Origin: Variovorax davisae
GTDB taxonomy: Bacteria > Pseudomonadota > Gammaproteobacteria > Burkholderiales > Burkholderiaceae_C
NCBI RefSeq assembly: GCF_030316845.1
Contig: NZ_JASZYS010000002.1
Location: forward strand, 372,001 to 436,000
Reading direction: 5' to 3'
Length of the DNA stretch: 64,000 nt
Within the stretch, counting starts at the first letter, position 1; every line of letters begins with the position of its first letter. Shown piece by piece: positions 37,925-47,520 of this stretch. Under the pieces are notes generated by a model that was not told where the DNA came from, did no database searches, and saw nothing but the letters and a program-made list of their open reading frames with translations. A program made the translations under genes and the position numbers.

Positions 37925-38666
37925 ACGCCTTGGCCTGCGACGCCACGGCGGCCACGGCCTTTTCGGCGGCGTCGGCGTCGCCCAGATAGTAGTGGCGCAG
38001 CGGCTTGAGTTCGTCGTCGAGTTCGTAGACCAGCGGAATGCCGTTGGGGATGTTCAGGCCCACGATGGCGTCGTCGGAGATGCCGTCGAGGTATTTCACC
38101 AGCGCCCGGATCGAATTGCCGTGCGCCGCCACCACCAGCCGCCGGCCGGCGCGGATCGCCGGCGCCATCGATTCGTTCCAGAACGGCAGCACCCGGGCCA
38201 CCGTGTCCTTGAGGCATTCGGTCAGCGGCACCTGCTCCGGGGCCAGCTTGGCGTAGCGGACATCGCCGCGCTCGCTGCGCGGATCGTTGGGTTCCAGCGG
38301 CGGCGGCGGCGTGCCGTAGCTGCGGCGCCAGACCAGCACCTGCTCGTCGCCGTACTTCTTGGCCGTCTCGGCCTTGTTCAGGCCCTGCAGGCCGCCGTAG
38401 TGGCGCTCGTTGAGGCGCCAGGAATGAATCACGGGCAGCCAGGTGCGGTCGAGCTCGTCGAGCGTGTGCCAGAGCGTGCGGGTGGCGCGCTTGAGCACGC
38501 TGGTGTAGGCCACATCGAAGTCGTAGCCCTCGGCCTTGAGCAGCCGGCCGGCCTGCTTGGCCTGCTCGACGCCGGTCGGCGTGAGGTCGACATCGGTCCA
38601 GCCGGTGAAGCGGTTTTCGAGATTCCAGGTCGATTCGCCGTGGCGGATCAGTACCAGTTTGTGCAT
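37923..38666 (-). CDS. gpmA: 2,3-bisphosphoglycerate-dependent phosphoglycerate mutase
   Basis: Interconverts 3- and 2-phosphoglycerate in glycolysis/gluconeogenesis. 247 residues. The phospho-His is His9 in [10 protein letters not shown], the partner His is in [11 protein letters not shown] near 183, and the dPGM signature [15 protein letters not shown] is near 113. Full family length. Its promoter region is shared with the divergent rhodanese gene. Confidence 0.95.
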   Translation of the reverse strand: MHKLVLIRHGESTWNLENRFTGWTDVDLTPTGVEQAKQAGRLLKAEGYDFDVAYTSVLKRATRTLWHTLDELDRTWLPVIHSWRLNERHYGGLQGLNKAETAKKYGDEQVLVWRRSYGTPPPPLEPNDPRSERGDVRYAKLAPEQVPLTECLKDTVARVLPFWNESMAPAIRAGRRLVVAAHGNSIRALVKYLDGISDDAIVGLNIPNGIPLVYELDDELKPLRHYYLGDADAAEKAVAAVASQAKA

Positions 38667-38702
38667 GGGAGAGGCCTTTGGGAACGCGTTCGGAAAGCCG
38701 AC

Positions 38703-38712
38703 ATTCTAAAAT
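38703..38712. promoter_or_regulatory. Overlapping divergent -10 elements (gpmA / rhodanese)
   Basis: TAGAAT reads on the minus strand (38703-38708) toward gpmA and TAAAAT on the plus strand (38707-38712) toward the rhodanese gene. They share two bases, so the two promoters probably compete. Confidence 0.4.
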
Positions 38713-38738
38713 CCGGGGTTTGCCACTCAAGGAACACC

Positions 38739-39146
38739 GTGAAATTCATTGTCGACAACTGGATGCTGATCCTGATTGCGCTCAGCTCGGGCGGCATGCT
38801 GGCATGGCCGATGGTGCGCGGCGCCAACGCCGGTTCGCTCACGGCGCAGGGCGCGGTGCAGCTGATCAATCGCGAGCGTGCGGTGGTGGTCGACGTCCGC
38901 GAGCCGGAAGAGTTCGCCGCCGGCCACGTGACCGGCGCCAAGAACGTGCCGCTGAACCAGCTCGAGCAGAAGCTGCCGGGCGCGGTCAAGAACAAGTCGT
39001 TGCCTTTGTTGCTTGTCTGCGCAACGGGTGCGCGGGCCCAGCGCGCCGTGGCGACCGCCAAGAAGCTCGGCTACGAACAGGCCCAAGCCGTCGCCGGCGG
39101 ACTCAAATCCTGGAAAGACGCTAACCTGCCGCTTGAAAAGGCCTGA
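38739..39146 (+). CDS. Rhodanese-like domain membrane protein
   Basis: A 135-residue protein with one N-terminal membrane helix (about 6-25) and a rhodanese domain (about 37-130). The active-site Cys is in LLVCATGARAQRA near residue 92; VVDVREPEEFAAGHVTGA is the usual CH2 segment. Likely a membrane-attached sulfurtransferase, often next to grxC and secB in betaproteobacteria. The start is GTG, eight bases after AAGGAA. Confidence 0.88.
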   Translation: MKFIVDNWMLILIALSSGGMLAWPMVRGANAGSLTAQGAVQLINRERAVVVDVREPEEFAAGHVTGAKNVPLNQLEQKLPGAVKNKSLPLLLVCATGARAQRAVATAKKLGYEQAQAVAGGLKSWKDANLPLEKA

Positions 39147-39167
39147 ACCCTCCACGAAATAGCCCCG

Positions 39168-39428
39168 ATGCAAGCCGTCAAGATGTACACCACCGCCGTT
39201 TGCCCGTACTGCATTCGCGCGAAGCAAATCCTCAAGTCCAAGGGCGTCGAGCAGATCGAAGAGATCCGCATCGACAGCGATCCCCAGGCGCGCGCCACCA
39301 TGATGGACCTCACGCGCCGGCGCACGGTGCCGCAGATCTTCATCGGCGAGACCCACGTCGGCGGCTGCGACGACCTGATCGCGCTCGACGGCCGCGGCGG
39401 CCTGACGCCGCTGTTGCAAGGCGCCTGA
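39168..39428 (+). CDS. grxC: Glutaredoxin 3
   Basis: An 86-residue glutathione-dependent thiol-disulfide oxidoreductase. The active site is CPYC at residues 12-15, TVPQIFIGETHVGGCDDL includes the cis-Pro and glutathione-binding Gly-Gly, and length is standard for GrxC. It lies between the rhodanese and secB genes, an order that is typical of the group. Confidence 0.94.
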   Translation: MQAVKMYTTAVCPYCIRAKQILKSKGVEQIEEIRIDSDPQARATMMDLTRRRTVPQIFIGETHVGGCDDLIALDGRGGLTPLLQGA

Positions 39429-39484
39429 GCCTGTCGCCGGCCTGCCTTGCGGCCGGGCGATAATCGCCGGCTGACCCCTCAGAA

Positions 39485-39522
39485 GCCCGCTGCGGGAGCA
39501 TTTCCCGGGCGGGCCTTGTTTT
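39485..39522 (+). terminator. Nested hairpin with T-run after grxC
   Basis: Outer arms GCCCGC/GCGGGC enclose an inner stem CGGGA/TCCCG with a 5-base loop, followed by CTTGTTTT. It ends about 20 bases before secB. An upstream GATAAT (within a GGCGAT/ATCGCC palindrome near 39458-39470) could start secB transcripts, making this hairpin part of the secB leader. Confidence 0.6.
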
Positions 39523-39542
39523 GATCCTCGAAAGTTAGAGCC

Positions 39543-40007
39543 ATGGCCGACCAGCAATCCCAAGACCCCGTTTTCCAGATCCAGCGCGTCTACCTGAAGG
39601 ACTTGTCGCTCGAACAGCCCAATTCGCCGGCCATCCTGCTGGAGCAGGAGCAGCCGACGGTCGACATCCAGCTCGGCGTCGACGCCCAGCCCGTGACCGA
39701 CGGCATCTTCGAGATCACCGTGTCGGCCACCGTCCAGACCAAGATCGGCGACAAGACCGTGTTCCTGGTCGAGGCCAAGCAGGCCGGTATCTTCGAGATC
39801 CGCAACCTGCCGGAAGACCAGATGGGCCCGATCCTCGGCATCGCCTGCCCGCAGATCGTCTACCCGTACCTGCGCGGCAACGTGGCCGACGTTATCCAGC
39901 GCGGCGGCTTCCCGCCTGTGCACCTGGCCGAGATCAACTTCCAGGCCATGTTCGAACAGCAGCAGGCCCAGGCCGCCGGCCAGGCTTCGCCGATCGTCAC
40001 GCAGTAA
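39543..40007 (+). CDS. secB: Protein-export chaperone SecB
   Basis: A tetrameric cytosolic chaperone that holds precursors unfolded and delivers them to SecA. 154 residues. Conserved blocks are [19 protein letters not shown] near 15-33, [18 protein letters not shown] near 103-120, and [13 protein letters not shown] near 122-135. The C-terminus ([12 protein letters not shown]) is the usual flexible tail. Confidence 0.95.
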   Translation: MADQQSQDPVFQIQRVYLKDLSLEQPNSPAILLEQEQPTVDIQLGVDAQPVTDGIFEITVSATVQTKIGDKTVFLVEAKQAGIFEIRNLPEDQMGPILGIACPQIVYPYLRGNVADVIQRGGFPPVHLAEINFQAMFEQQQAQAAGQASPIVTQ

Positions 40008-40029
40008 ATCCGGCCACGCGCCCGCGCCG

Positions 40030-41031
40030 ATGAAGATCTGCGTGCTCGGCGCCGGTGCCTGGGGCACGGCGCTGGCCATCAATGCCGCCGGCCGCCATGC
40101 GGTCACGCTCTGGGCCCGCGATGGCGCCCAAGCCCAGGCCATGGCGGTGGCGCGCGCCAACGCCCGCTACCTGCCGGGCTTTCCTTTCCCTGCGGCCCTG
40201 AACGTCGTCGCCGGACCTGCCGCGGTGGCGTTCGAAGGGGCCGAACTGGTGATCGTCGCGACGCCGATGGCGGCGCTGCGCGAACAGCTCGGCACCCTGC
40301 GCGAGCTGGCCTGTCCCGTGGCATGGCTGTCGAAGGGCGTCGAGCCGTCACAACCGGGATCCACCGACCTGGGGCTGCTGGCCCACGAGATCCAGGCCCG
40401 CGTGGCACCGGCGCTGAAGGCCGGCGTGCTGAGCGGACCGAGTTTCGCCCAGGAAGTGGCGCAGGGCCGGCCCACGGCGCTGGTCGCCGCCAGTCCCCTG
40501 GCGGCGGTGCGCGAGGCGCTGGTCGAGGCCTTTCACGGCCCCGCGCTGCGCGTCTACGCCAACGACGACATCGTGGGCGTCGAGGTCGGCGGCGCGGTCA
40601 AGAACGTGCTGGCGATCGCCACCGGCCTGGCCGACGGGCTGCAACTCGGCCTCAATGCCCGGGCCGCCCTGATCACCCGCGGATTGGCCGAGATGACGCG
40701 TTTCGGCCTCGCCATCGGTGCCCGCAGCGACACCTTCATGGGCCTGTCGGGGCTGGGCGACCTGGTCCTGACGGCCACCGGCGACCTGTCGCGCAACCGC
40801 AAGGTCGGGCTGCTGATGGCGCAGGGCCGCACGCTGTCGCAGGCGGTCGATTCGCTGGGCCACGTGGCCGAGGGGGTCTATTGCGCGCGCACCGTGGTCT
40901 TGCGGGCGCGCCATCTGGGGGTCGAGATGCCGATCTCCGACAGCGTGGTGGCCGTGCTGGATGGCCGCATGGCCCCGGCGGAAGCGGTGGCCGGCCTGAT
41001 GGGCCGCGACCCGGGCGTCGAATCGGCCTGA
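40030..41031 (+). CDS. gpsA: Glycerol-3-phosphate dehydrogenase [NAD(P)+]
   Basis: Reduces dihydroxyacetone phosphate to sn-glycerol-3-phosphate for phospholipid synthesis. 333 residues, with NAD loop [12 protein letters not shown] at the N-terminus, [16 protein letters not shown] near 137, the catalytic Lys in [13 protein letters not shown] near 190, and [11 protein letters not shown] near 217. It follows secB by 22 bases, the common secB-gpsA order. Confidence 0.95.
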   Translation: MKICVLGAGAWGTALAINAAGRHAVTLWARDGAQAQAMAVARANARYLPGFPFPAALNVVAGPAAVAFEGAELVIVATPMAALREQLGTLRELACPVAWLSKGVEPSQPGSTDLGLLAHEIQARVAPALKAGVLSGPSFAQEVAQGRPTALVAASPLAAVREALVEAFHGPALRVYANDDIVGVEVGGAVKNVLAIATGLADGLQLGLNARAALITRGLAEMTRFGLAIGARSDTFMGLSGLGDLVLTATGDLSRNRKVGLLMAQGRTLSQAVDSLGHVAEGVYCARTVVLRARHLGVEMPISDSVVAVLDGRMAPAEAVAGLMGRDPGVESA

Positions 41032-41058
41032 GCCTGGCTGCGGCGCGGCCGCGAGCGC

Positions 41059-41982
41059 TCAGGCCGGCGAGTACGCCAGCCGCACGTAGATCGGCGCGAA
41101 GGCTTCGGCCTGCGTGATGTCGATCAGGGTTTCCTTGGCGAGTTCGAGCATCGCGATGAAGGTCACGATCAGCACCGGCGTCCCGCGCGTGACGTCGAAC
41201 AGCTTCTCGAACTCGACGAACTGCCGCCCCTGCAGGTGCCGCAGCACGATGCTCATGTGCTCGCGCACGCTGAGCTCCTCGCGCGAAATCTTGTGGTGCT
41301 GGACCAGCTTGGCGCGCTTGAGGATGTCGGCCCAGGCGTCGCGCAGGTCGACCACGTTCATGTCCGGGAAGCGCGGCTTGAGCGACTGCTCGATGTAGAC
41401 CTGGGCCTTCCAGAAGTCGCGCCCGGCCTGCGGCATGGCGCTCAGCGAGGCCGCCTGCAGCTTGGTCTGCTCGTACTCGAGCAGGCGTCGCACGAGTTCG
41501 GCGCGCGGGTCTTCGGCTTCCTCGCCCTCGGCCGACTTCTTGGGCGGCAGCAGCATGCGCGACTTGATCTCGATCAGCATCGCCGCCATCAGCAGGTATT
41601 CGGCGGCGAGTTCGAGGTTGGTCTGGCGGATCTCGTCGACGTAGCTCAGGTACTGGCGCGTCAGCCCCGCCATCGGGATGTCGAGGATGTTGAAATTCTG
41701 CTTGCGGATCAGGTAGAGCAGCAGGTCGAGCGGGCCTTCGAAGGCCTCGAGGAAGACCTGCAGCGCCTCCGGCGGGATGTAGAGGTCGTTCGGCAAGGCG
41801 AACAGGGGTTCGCCGTAGAGGCGGGCGAGGGCGACCTGGTCGATGACCTCGGGCATGGCGGCCAGCACGATGCTGCCGTCGTCCGCAATGACCTCTTCCG
41901 GCGCCGAGCGGATGTCGTCGGCCGGCGCGCCGCCATCGCCCTGGCGGCGGCCGCCGGAACCCGGAACGGCCCGGATGATCAC
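41059..41982 (-). CDS. scpA: Segregation and condensation protein A
   Basis: The kleisin subunit of the bacterial SMC-ScpAB condensin that organises the chromosome. 307 residues from a GTG start (MIIRAVPGSGGRRQGDG). The ScpA core begins near residue 70 with VFLEAFEGPLDLLLYLIRKQ, includes AAEYLLMAAMLIEIKSRMLL near 120, and ends in the winged-helix region. The first 50 residues look disordered. No scpB is in this window. It lies one base after the DUF3460 stop, so both form one unit. Confidence 0.92.
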   Translation of the reverse strand: MIIRAVPGSGGRRQGDGGAPADDIRSAPEEVIADDGSIVLAAMPEVIDQVALARLYGEPLFALPNDLYIPPEALQVFLEAFEGPLDLLLYLIRKQNFNILDIPMAGLTRQYLSYVDEIRQTNLELAAEYLLMAAMLIEIKSRMLLPPKKSAEGEEAEDPRAELVRRLLEYEQTKLQAASLSAMPQAGRDFWKAQVYIEQSLKPRFPDMNVVDLRDAWADILKRAKLVQHHKISREELSVREHMSIVLRHLQGRQFVEFEKLFDVTRGTPVLIVTFIAMLELAKETLIDITQAEAFAPIYVRLAYSPA

Positions 41983-41983
41983 C

Positions 41984-42190
41984 TTACTTGACGCGAGTCT
42001 GGTAGACGTAGGGCTGCTGGGGCACCTTGGCCTCGCTGTACTCCTCGAGCAGGCTGCGGTCGAGGTGCTTGTCCCACAGCAGGGCGCGGCCGGCGCGCTG
42101 CTCGGCCTCCAGCGTCGGCTTCTGCTCCTTCATCTGCTCGATGAAGTTGGTGATTTCGGACTGGTAGTGGGGACGGGCGAAGATGGACAT
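41984..42190 (-). CDS. DUF3460 family protein
   Basis: A 68-residue protein matching the DUF3460 pattern (MSIFARPHYQSEITNFIEQM, then LDRSLLEEYSEAKVPQQPYV). The family is largely betaproteobacterial and of unknown function. It lies immediately upstream of scpA. An AAAGGT ribosome site precedes the ATG and a TAAAAT hexamer lies about 25 bases upstream. Confidence 0.85.
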   Translation of the reverse strand: MSIFARPHYQSEITNFIEQMKEQKPTLEAEQRAGRALLWDKHLDRSLLEEYSEAKVPQQPYVYQTRVK

Positions 42191-42295
42191 GGCAATGGGA
42201 CCTTTGGCGCGGATTTTACCGGGTGGAATCCGCCTTGAAGCGTTCCGACGCATGCGCTAGCGTGGCGGCTCCGATTCCAACCCAGGAGAATGCCG

Positions 42296-42973
42296 ATGAC
42301 GCGCCGCAATTCGATGGTCCTTGCCGCAGCCGCAGCCGCAGGGGTCGCCTTGCTGATGATCGGGTGCAGCAGCACCAAGCCCGCCACACCGCAGAGCAAA
42401 GCGAGCTTCTTCGTCACCAGCTCGAATCCGGGCAAGGGCGCCGACTTCGGCGGCCTGGCCGGCGCCGACCGCGTCTGCCAGAGCCTGGCGACCGCCGTGG
42501 GCGCCGGCGGGCGCACCTGGCGCGCCTACCTGAGCACCAGTGCGGCTGCAGGTGCGCCGGCGGTCAACGCGCGCGACCGCATCGGCACCGGCCCCTGGTA
42601 CAACGTCAAGGGCGAGCTGATCGCGGCCAACGTCGACGAACTGCACGGCGCCAACAAGCTCACCAAGCAGACCGCGCTCACCGAAAAGGGCGACGGCGTG
42701 AGCGGCCGCGGCGATCCGGTCAACATGCACGACATCCTGACCGGCTCGACGCCCGACGGCCGCGCCTCCAGCGATGCCAAGGACACCACCTGCGGCAACT
42801 GGACCAAGGGCGGTGACGGCTCGGCGATCGTCGGCCACCACGATCGTACCGGGCTGGACGAGAGCGCGCCCGCCAAGTCCTGGAACTCCTCGCACGCGAC
42901 GCAGGGCTGCAGCCTGGACGCGCTGAAGAAGACCGGCGGCAACGGCCTGCTGTTCTGCTTCGCGCAGAACTGA
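42296..42973 (+). CDS. DUF1554/lectin-like lipoprotein
   Basis: A 225-residue putative lipoprotein: N-terminal hydrophobic signal with lipobox MIGC (Cys near 24), then a domain starting FFVTSSNPGKGADFGGLAGADRVC and continuing with TWRAYLSTS and ending CFAQN. Shown as FFVTSSNPGKG and GGLAGADRVCQSLA, this is the DUF1554-like, C-type-lectin-fold pattern seen in secreted proteins. Four cysteines besides the lipid-attached one could form disulfides. The ligand is unknown. The ATG at 42296 is chosen because AGGAG ends 7 bases upstream; the ATG at 42290 is too close to it. Confidence 0.7.
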   Translation: MTRRNSMVLAAAAAAGVALLMIGCSSTKPATPQSKASFFVTSSNPGKGADFGGLAGADRVCQSLATAVGAGGRTWRAYLSTSAAAGAPAVNARDRIGTGPWYNVKGELIAANVDELHGANKLTKQTALTEKGDGVSGRGDPVNMHDILTGSTPDGRASSDAKDTTCGNWTKGGDGSAIVGHHDRTGLDESAPAKSWNSSHATQGCSLDALKKTGGNGLLFCFAQN

Positions 42974-42985
42974 CGGGCGGCACGG

Positions 42986-43471
42986 TTGCGCACGCGGATC
43001 GCGGTGGGCTGGCTGGCCGCGCTGCTGGCGCTCGCGGGTTGCGACCCGCAGCGCATCGCCGAGCTGGAGGAGGGCGTGGCGACCGAGGCCGACGTGCGCG
43101 CGCGCTTCGGCCAGCCGGAGAACATCTGGGATGCGCCCGACGGACGAGTGTTCGAATACAACCGCCAGCCGCAAGGCCAGAAGAACTACATGATCACGAT
43201 CGGCCCCGACGGCCGCATGAAGGCCTTGCGCCAGGTGCTCACGCCGGAGAACTTCGCCCGGGTGAAGCCGGGGATGGCGATGGAGGACCTGCGCCGGCTG
43301 CTTGGAAAGCCGGCGCAGCGCATCCCCTACCCGCTGAAGAAGGAGACCGCCTGGGAATGGCGCTGGATGCAGCCGCCCAACTCGCCGATGGTGTTCACCG
43401 CGACGCTCGATGACGACCAGCGCGTGACGAGCGCGGGCTCTTCGCCCGATCGCAGCACCGAGGCGCCCTGA
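42986..43471 (+). CDS. BamE/SmpA-like lipoprotein
   Basis: A 161-residue lipoprotein from a TTG start with signal peptide and lipobox LAGC (Cys near 19). The remainder resembles the SmpA/OmlA (BamE) fold repeated twice: EGVATEADVRARFGQPENIW near 29-48 and KPGMAMEDLRRLLGKPAQR near 93-111, each followed by a beta-rich stretch. An Asp directly follows the lipid-attached Cys, which in enterobacteria favours inner-membrane retention. A true BamE would sit in the outer membrane, so this may be a paralogue. It ends 4 bases from the convergent SulP gene. Confidence 0.65.
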   Translation: MRTRIAVGWLAALLALAGCDPQRIAELEEGVATEADVRARFGQPENIWDAPDGRVFEYNRQPQGQKNYMITIGPDGRMKALRQVLTPENFARVKPGMAMEDLRRLLGKPAQRIPYPLKKETAWEWRWMQPPNSPMVFTATLDDDQRVTSAGSSPDRSTEAP

Positions 43472-43475
43472 TCGC

Positions 43476-45140
43476 TCATCCGGGGGCCGCGGCCGCCATC
43501 TCCGCCGCAAACCCCGAACGCTCGAAGGCCTCGCGCGGCTGGGCCTGCAGCGATTCCACCCGCAGCACCCCGCCGCGCTCGCGCACCGCCTTGTGCAGCT
43601 GGCGCAGCGCGTCCATGCCGGTGGCGTCGATCGAGAACAACTGCATGGCGTCGAGCACCACGGTCATGCCGCGCGGCGCGCGCTCGACGGCCGCCACCAC
43701 CGGATCGAGCTTGGCGGCGGCGCCGAAGAACAGCGCGCCCTGCAGCCGGTAGGTCAGCACCGGCGGTTCCAGCGCGACCAGCTCGACCGAAAACAGCTGG
43801 CTCATGCGCCGCACGAACAGCGCGCAGGCCAGCACGATTCCCGCCTGCACCGCCACCGTGAGATCGAACACCACGGTGAGGAAGAAGGTGCCCAGCATCA
43901 GCAGCCGGTAGTGGCGGCTGAAGCGCCTCAGCATGGCCGGCGAGAACTCGCGCCATTCGCCCATGTTCCAGCCCACGGAGACGAGGATGCCGGCAAGCAC
44001 CGCCAGCGGCACGTGCTGCGCGAGCGGCGCGGCGACCAGCACCACGGCCATCAAGGTGATCGCATGCACGATGCCCGCGATCGGCGAGGTGGCGCCGGCG
44101 CGCACGTTGGTCACGGTGCGCGCGATGGTGCCCGTGGCCGGCATGCCGCCGAAGAACGGCGCCACCGCGTTGGCGATGCCCTGCGCCATCAGCTCCTGGT
44201 TGGGATCGTGGCGCGGCAGGCCGCTGACCTGGTCGGCGACGCGTGCGCAGAGCAGCGACTCGATGGCGCCCAGCGCGGCGATGGTGAGGGTCGGCGTGAC
44301 CAGCTGCTTGACCGTCTCCCAGGAGAAGTCGGGCAGCGCGAAAGCCGGCAGGCCCTGGGGGATCCCGCCGAATCGGGTGCCGATGGTCTCGACCTGCAGG
44401 TCGAAACCCCAGGACACCAGCGTCAGCGTGACCAGGGCCACGATCGGGCCCGGCACGCGGGAGCCGGCCTGCGCCGCGGCCGTGTTGGCGAAGCGGCCGA
44501 GCACGATGCGCACCGTCTGGCCGACGCGGGTCTTCTCGCGCAGCAGGTGCGGCCAGGCGAACAGGCCCACCAGGCAGGCCAGCCCGAGGCCGAACGCATA
44601 CGGGTTGAAGGTGTCGAGGTGCGTGGCCAGCGTGTGCAGCTGCGAGAACATGTCGGCCGGCATCTTTTCGATCGACAAGCCGAGCCAGTCCTTGATCTGC
44701 GAGATCAGGATCAGTGCAGCGATGCCGTTGGTGAAGCCGATCACGATCGACACCGGCACGTAGCGCACCAGCGTGCCGAGCCGCAGCAGCCCCATCAGGA
44801 ACAGCAGCAGGCCGGCGCAGGCCGTGGAAATCAGCAGGTTGGCCACGCCGTAGCGCTCGACGATGCCGTAGACGATCACGATGAAGGCGCCCGCCGGGCC
44901 GCCGATCTGCACCGCCGAGCCGCCGAGCGATGCGATCAGGAAGCCGGCGATGATCGCGGTCCAGATGCCGGCCTCGGGCTTCAGGCCGCTGGCGATCGCG
45001 AAGGCCATCGCCAGCGGCAGGGCGACGATGCCCACCGTGGCGCCGGCCCCGACGTCCTTCAGGAAGCGGCTCCTGTCGTAGCCCGCCAGCGCGTCGATCA
45101 GTCGAGGACGGAAGGCGGCGAGCTTCAGGGGCGAGGTCAT
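43476..45140 (-). CDS. SulP family inorganic anion transporter with STAS domain
   Basis: A 554-residue SLC26/SulP transporter with 10-14 membrane helices (about 25-420) and a C-terminal STAS domain (about 435-545; VVLDAMQLFSIDATGMDALR near 490). Signature segments are GIVALPLAMAFAIASGLKPE and QIGGPAGAFIVIVYGI near the start. Substrates in the family include sulfate, bicarbonate and dicarboxylates; none can be chosen here. The ATG at 45140 gives the standard family N-terminus. It is downstream of a small lipoprotein and metG on the same strand. Confidence 0.9.
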   Translation of the reverse strand: MTSPLKLAAFRPRLIDALAGYDRSRFLKDVGAGATVGIVALPLAMAFAIASGLKPEAGIWTAIIAGFLIASLGGSAVQIGGPAGAFIVIVYGIVERYGVANLLISTACAGLLLFLMGLLRLGTLVRYVPVSIVIGFTNGIAALILISQIKDWLGLSIEKMPADMFSQLHTLATHLDTFNPYAFGLGLACLVGLFAWPHLLREKTRVGQTVRIVLGRFANTAAAQAGSRVPGPIVALVTLTLVSWGFDLQVETIGTRFGGIPQGLPAFALPDFSWETVKQLVTPTLTIAALGAIESLLCARVADQVSGLPRHDPNQELMAQGIANAVAPFFGGMPATGTIARTVTNVRAGATSPIAGIVHAITLMAVVLVAAPLAQHVPLAVLAGILVSVGWNMGEWREFSPAMLRRFSRHYRLLMLGTFFLTVVFDLTVAVQAGIVLACALFVRRMSQLFSVELVALEPPVLTYRLQGALFFGAAAKLDPVVAAVERAPRGMTVVLDAMQLFSIDATGMDALRQLHKAVRERGGVLRVESLQAQPREAFERSGFAAEMAAAAPG

Positions 45141-45169
45141 GGCGCCATTGTGGACGCCGCGCGGGAGAC

Positions 45170-45376
45170 TCAGTCGGAGCTGCCGGGCAGCACCGCATCG
45201 GCGGCGGCGCCGACCGCCTTGCCCGTGATGCGCACGGTGCCGATGGCGGCATCGGCCGCCAGCCCCACGGCGCCGGCACCGACGCTGACGGCGGTGCTGG
45301 CCACGCTGACCACCGCGCAGCCGGAGAGTGCCGTGCAGGCGGCCAGGGCGAGGAGCAGGACCAGGCGATGCGGCAT
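45170..45376 (-). CDS. Small lipoprotein (NF038104-like)
   Basis: A 68-residue lipoprotein: signal peptide MPHRLVLLLALAACTALSGC with lipobox LSGC (Cys20), then an Ala/Val/Gly-rich segment containing VVSVASTAVSVGAGAVGLAA and TVRITGKAVGAA. The pattern fits a small proteobacterial lipoprotein family known only by model number. Function is unknown. It lies 9 bases after metG and 29 before the SulP gene. Confidence 0.75.
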   Translation of the reverse strand: MPHRLVLLLALAACTALSGCAVVSVASTAVSVGAGAVGLAADAAIGTVRITGKAVGAAADAVLPGSSD

Positions 45377-45385
45377 GGTCGGCCC

Positions 45386-47464
45386 TCAGCGCACCCGCAT
45401 GCCCGGGGTCGCGCCCGGCCAGGGCTCCAGCACGTGGATGCCCGGATTCGCCTTCTCGTCGGCGTGGCTGGCGGCCAGCACCATGCCCTCGGAAACGCCG
45501 AACTTCATCTTGCGCGGCGCCAGGTTGGCGACCAGCACCGTGAGCTTGCCGACCAGCTGCTCGGGCTGGTAGACCGAGGCGATGCCCGAGAACACGTTGC
45601 GCGTGCGGCCCTCGCCGGCGTCCAGCGTCAGGTGGAGCAGCTTGGTCGAGCCCTCGACCTTCTGGCAGGCGACGATCTTCGCGATGCGCAGGTCGATCTT
45701 GGCGAACTCGTCGATGGTGATGGTCGGCGCGATGCCTTCGCCGCCGGGCAGCTCGGTCGCGTCCGCGGGCGCGGCGGCTGGCTCGGGCGCTTCGAAGAGC
45801 TGGTCGAGTTGCTTCGCGTCGACCCGCTGCATCAGGTGCTTGTAGTCGTTGATCGCGTGGCCGGCGCCCAGCAGCCGGCCGGCGTCGGCCGACAGCAGCG
45901 GGGCGCAGCCCAGGAAGGCCTCGACCTGCGCGGCCAGCGCGGGCAGCACCGGCTTGAGGTAGATCGTCAGCAGGCGGAAGGCCTCGATGCAGGTGGTGCA
46001 GACGTCCTGCAGGCGGGCCTCCATGCCCTCTTTCTTGGCGAGTTCCCAGGGCTTGTTCTGGTCGACGTATTCGTTGACCTTGTCGGCCAGCAACATGATC
46101 TCGCGCAGCGCCCGGGCGAAGTCGCGGCTGTCGTAGAGCGCCTGCATCGGCGCCGAAGCCGATTGCAGCGACGCCAGCAGCGCGGCACCGTCGGCCGACG
46201 GCGTGCCCAGCTGGCCGCCGAAGCGCTTGGCGATGAAGCCCGCCGCGCGGCTCGCGATGTTGATGTACTTGCCGATCAGGTCGGCGTTGACGCGGGCGAT
46301 GAAATCGTCGGGGTTGAAGTCGACGTCTTCCACCTTGGCATTGAGCTTGGCCGCGATGTAGTAGCGCATCCATTCGGGGTTCATGCCGATGGCCAGGTAC
46401 TTGAGCGGGTCGATGCCGGTGCCGCGGCTCTTGCTCATCTTCTCGCCCGAGACCGTGATGAAGCCGTGCACGTTGACCTGGCTGGGCGTCTTGCGGCCGC
46501 TGAACTGCAGCATGGCGGGCCAGAACAGGGTGTGGAAGTAGACGATGTCCTTGCCGATGAAGTGCACCTGCTCCACCGCCGGGTCGGCGACGAAGTCGTC
46601 GAAGCCCTGCGCCGTGCGCGACGGCGCGTGCCAGTGGTTGGCGGCCTGTCCCTTGTCGAAGTGGTTCTTCAGGCTCGCGAGGTAGCCGACCGGCGCGTCG
46701 AGCCAGACGTAGAAGTACTTGCCCGGCGCGTCGGGGATCTCGATGCCGAAGTAAGGCGCCTCGCGCGAGATGTCCCAGTCGGCCATGCCGGCCTCGAACC
46801 ACTCGCTGGCCTTGCGCGCCATCTCGGGCTGCAGCTTGCCGTCCTGGGTCCAGGTCTTGAGGAAGTCGACCACCTTCGGGTCGGACAGCTTGAAGAAGAA
46901 GTGCTCGGAACTGCGCAGCTCGGGCGTCGCGCCGGTCAGGGTCGAATAGGGGCTGATCAGCTCGGTAGGCGCGTAGACGCTGCTGCAGACCTCGCAAGCG
47001 TCGCCGTACTGGTCCTTGGCGTGGCACACCGGGCATTCGCCCTTGATGTAGCGGTCGGGCAGGAACATGCCCTTGACCGGGTCGTAGAACTGCTCGATGG
47101 TGCGGGTGGCGATCATGCCGCCGGCCTTGAGCTTGCGGTAGATGCCCTGGGCGAGCTCGGTGTTCTCGGCGCTGTCGGTCGAGTGCCAGTTGTCGAAGCG
47201 GATGTGGAAACCGTCGAGGTATTCGCGGCGCCCGGCGGCGATCTCGCCGACGAAGGCCTGCGGCGTCACGCCGGCCTTCTCGGCGGCGATCATGATCGGC
47301 GCGCCGTGCGCGTCGTCGGCCCCCACGAAATGCACCATGTGCCCCTGCATGCGCTGGAAGCGCACCCAGATGTCGGCCTGGATGTATTCCATGATGTGGC
47401 CGACGTGGAACTTGCCGTTGGCGTAGGGCAGGGCGGTGGTGACGAAGAGTTTGCGCTGGGACAT
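45386..47464 (-). CDS. metG: Methionyl-tRNA synthetase
   Basis: Class I synthetase charging initiator and elongator tRNA(Met). 692 residues. The HIGH-type motif is [10 protein letters not shown] at 14-23, the zinc knuckle uses CPVC near 144 and CEVC near 157, and KMSKS lies near 343. The C-terminal tRNA-binding (dimerisation) domain starts near 585 ([16 protein letters not shown]). TAAAAT lies 9 bases before the ATG with no Shine-Dalgarno, so a leaderless transcript is possible. Confidence 0.96.
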   Translation of the reverse strand: MSQRKLFVTTALPYANGKFHVGHIMEYIQADIWVRFQRMQGHMVHFVGADDAHGAPIMIAAEKAGVTPQAFVGEIAAGRREYLDGFHIRFDNWHSTDSAENTELAQGIYRKLKAGGMIATRTIEQFYDPVKGMFLPDRYIKGECPVCHAKDQYGDACEVCSSVYAPTELISPYSTLTGATPELRSSEHFFFKLSDPKVVDFLKTWTQDGKLQPEMARKASEWFEAGMADWDISREAPYFGIEIPDAPGKYFYVWLDAPVGYLASLKNHFDKGQAANHWHAPSRTAQGFDDFVADPAVEQVHFIGKDIVYFHTLFWPAMLQFSGRKTPSQVNVHGFITVSGEKMSKSRGTGIDPLKYLAIGMNPEWMRYYIAAKLNAKVEDVDFNPDDFIARVNADLIGKYINIASRAAGFIAKRFGGQLGTPSADGAALLASLQSASAPMQALYDSRDFARALREIMLLADKVNEYVDQNKPWELAKKEGMEARLQDVCTTCIEAFRLLTIYLKPVLPALAAQVEAFLGCAPLLSADAGRLLGAGHAINDYKHLMQRVDAKQLDQLFEAPEPAAAPADATELPGGEGIAPTITIDEFAKIDLRIAKIVACQKVEGSTKLLHLTLDAGEGRTRNVFSGIASVYQPEQLVGKLTVLVANLAPRKMKFGVSEGMVLAASHADEKANPGIHVLEPWPGATPGMRVR

Positions 47465-47473
47465 AGGGGGTGC

Positions 47474-47496
47474 ATTTTAGGTCGCGGGGCTATAGT
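47474..47496. promoter_or_regulatory. Divergent -10 elements for metG and the GNAT gene
   Basis: TAAAAT on the minus strand (47474-47479) points to metG. TATAGT on the plus strand (47491-47496) points to the acetyltransferase, 24 bases before its GTG start. Confidence 0.45.
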
Positions 47497-47520
47497 CGTT
47501 GCCGCAACCGGAGTGAAGCC

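Noticed and set aside
47470..47520. Longer GNAT start at 47470
   Set aside because: The extension overlaps the divergent metG promoter and lies upstream of the TATAGT element; the GTG at 47521 has a ribosome site.
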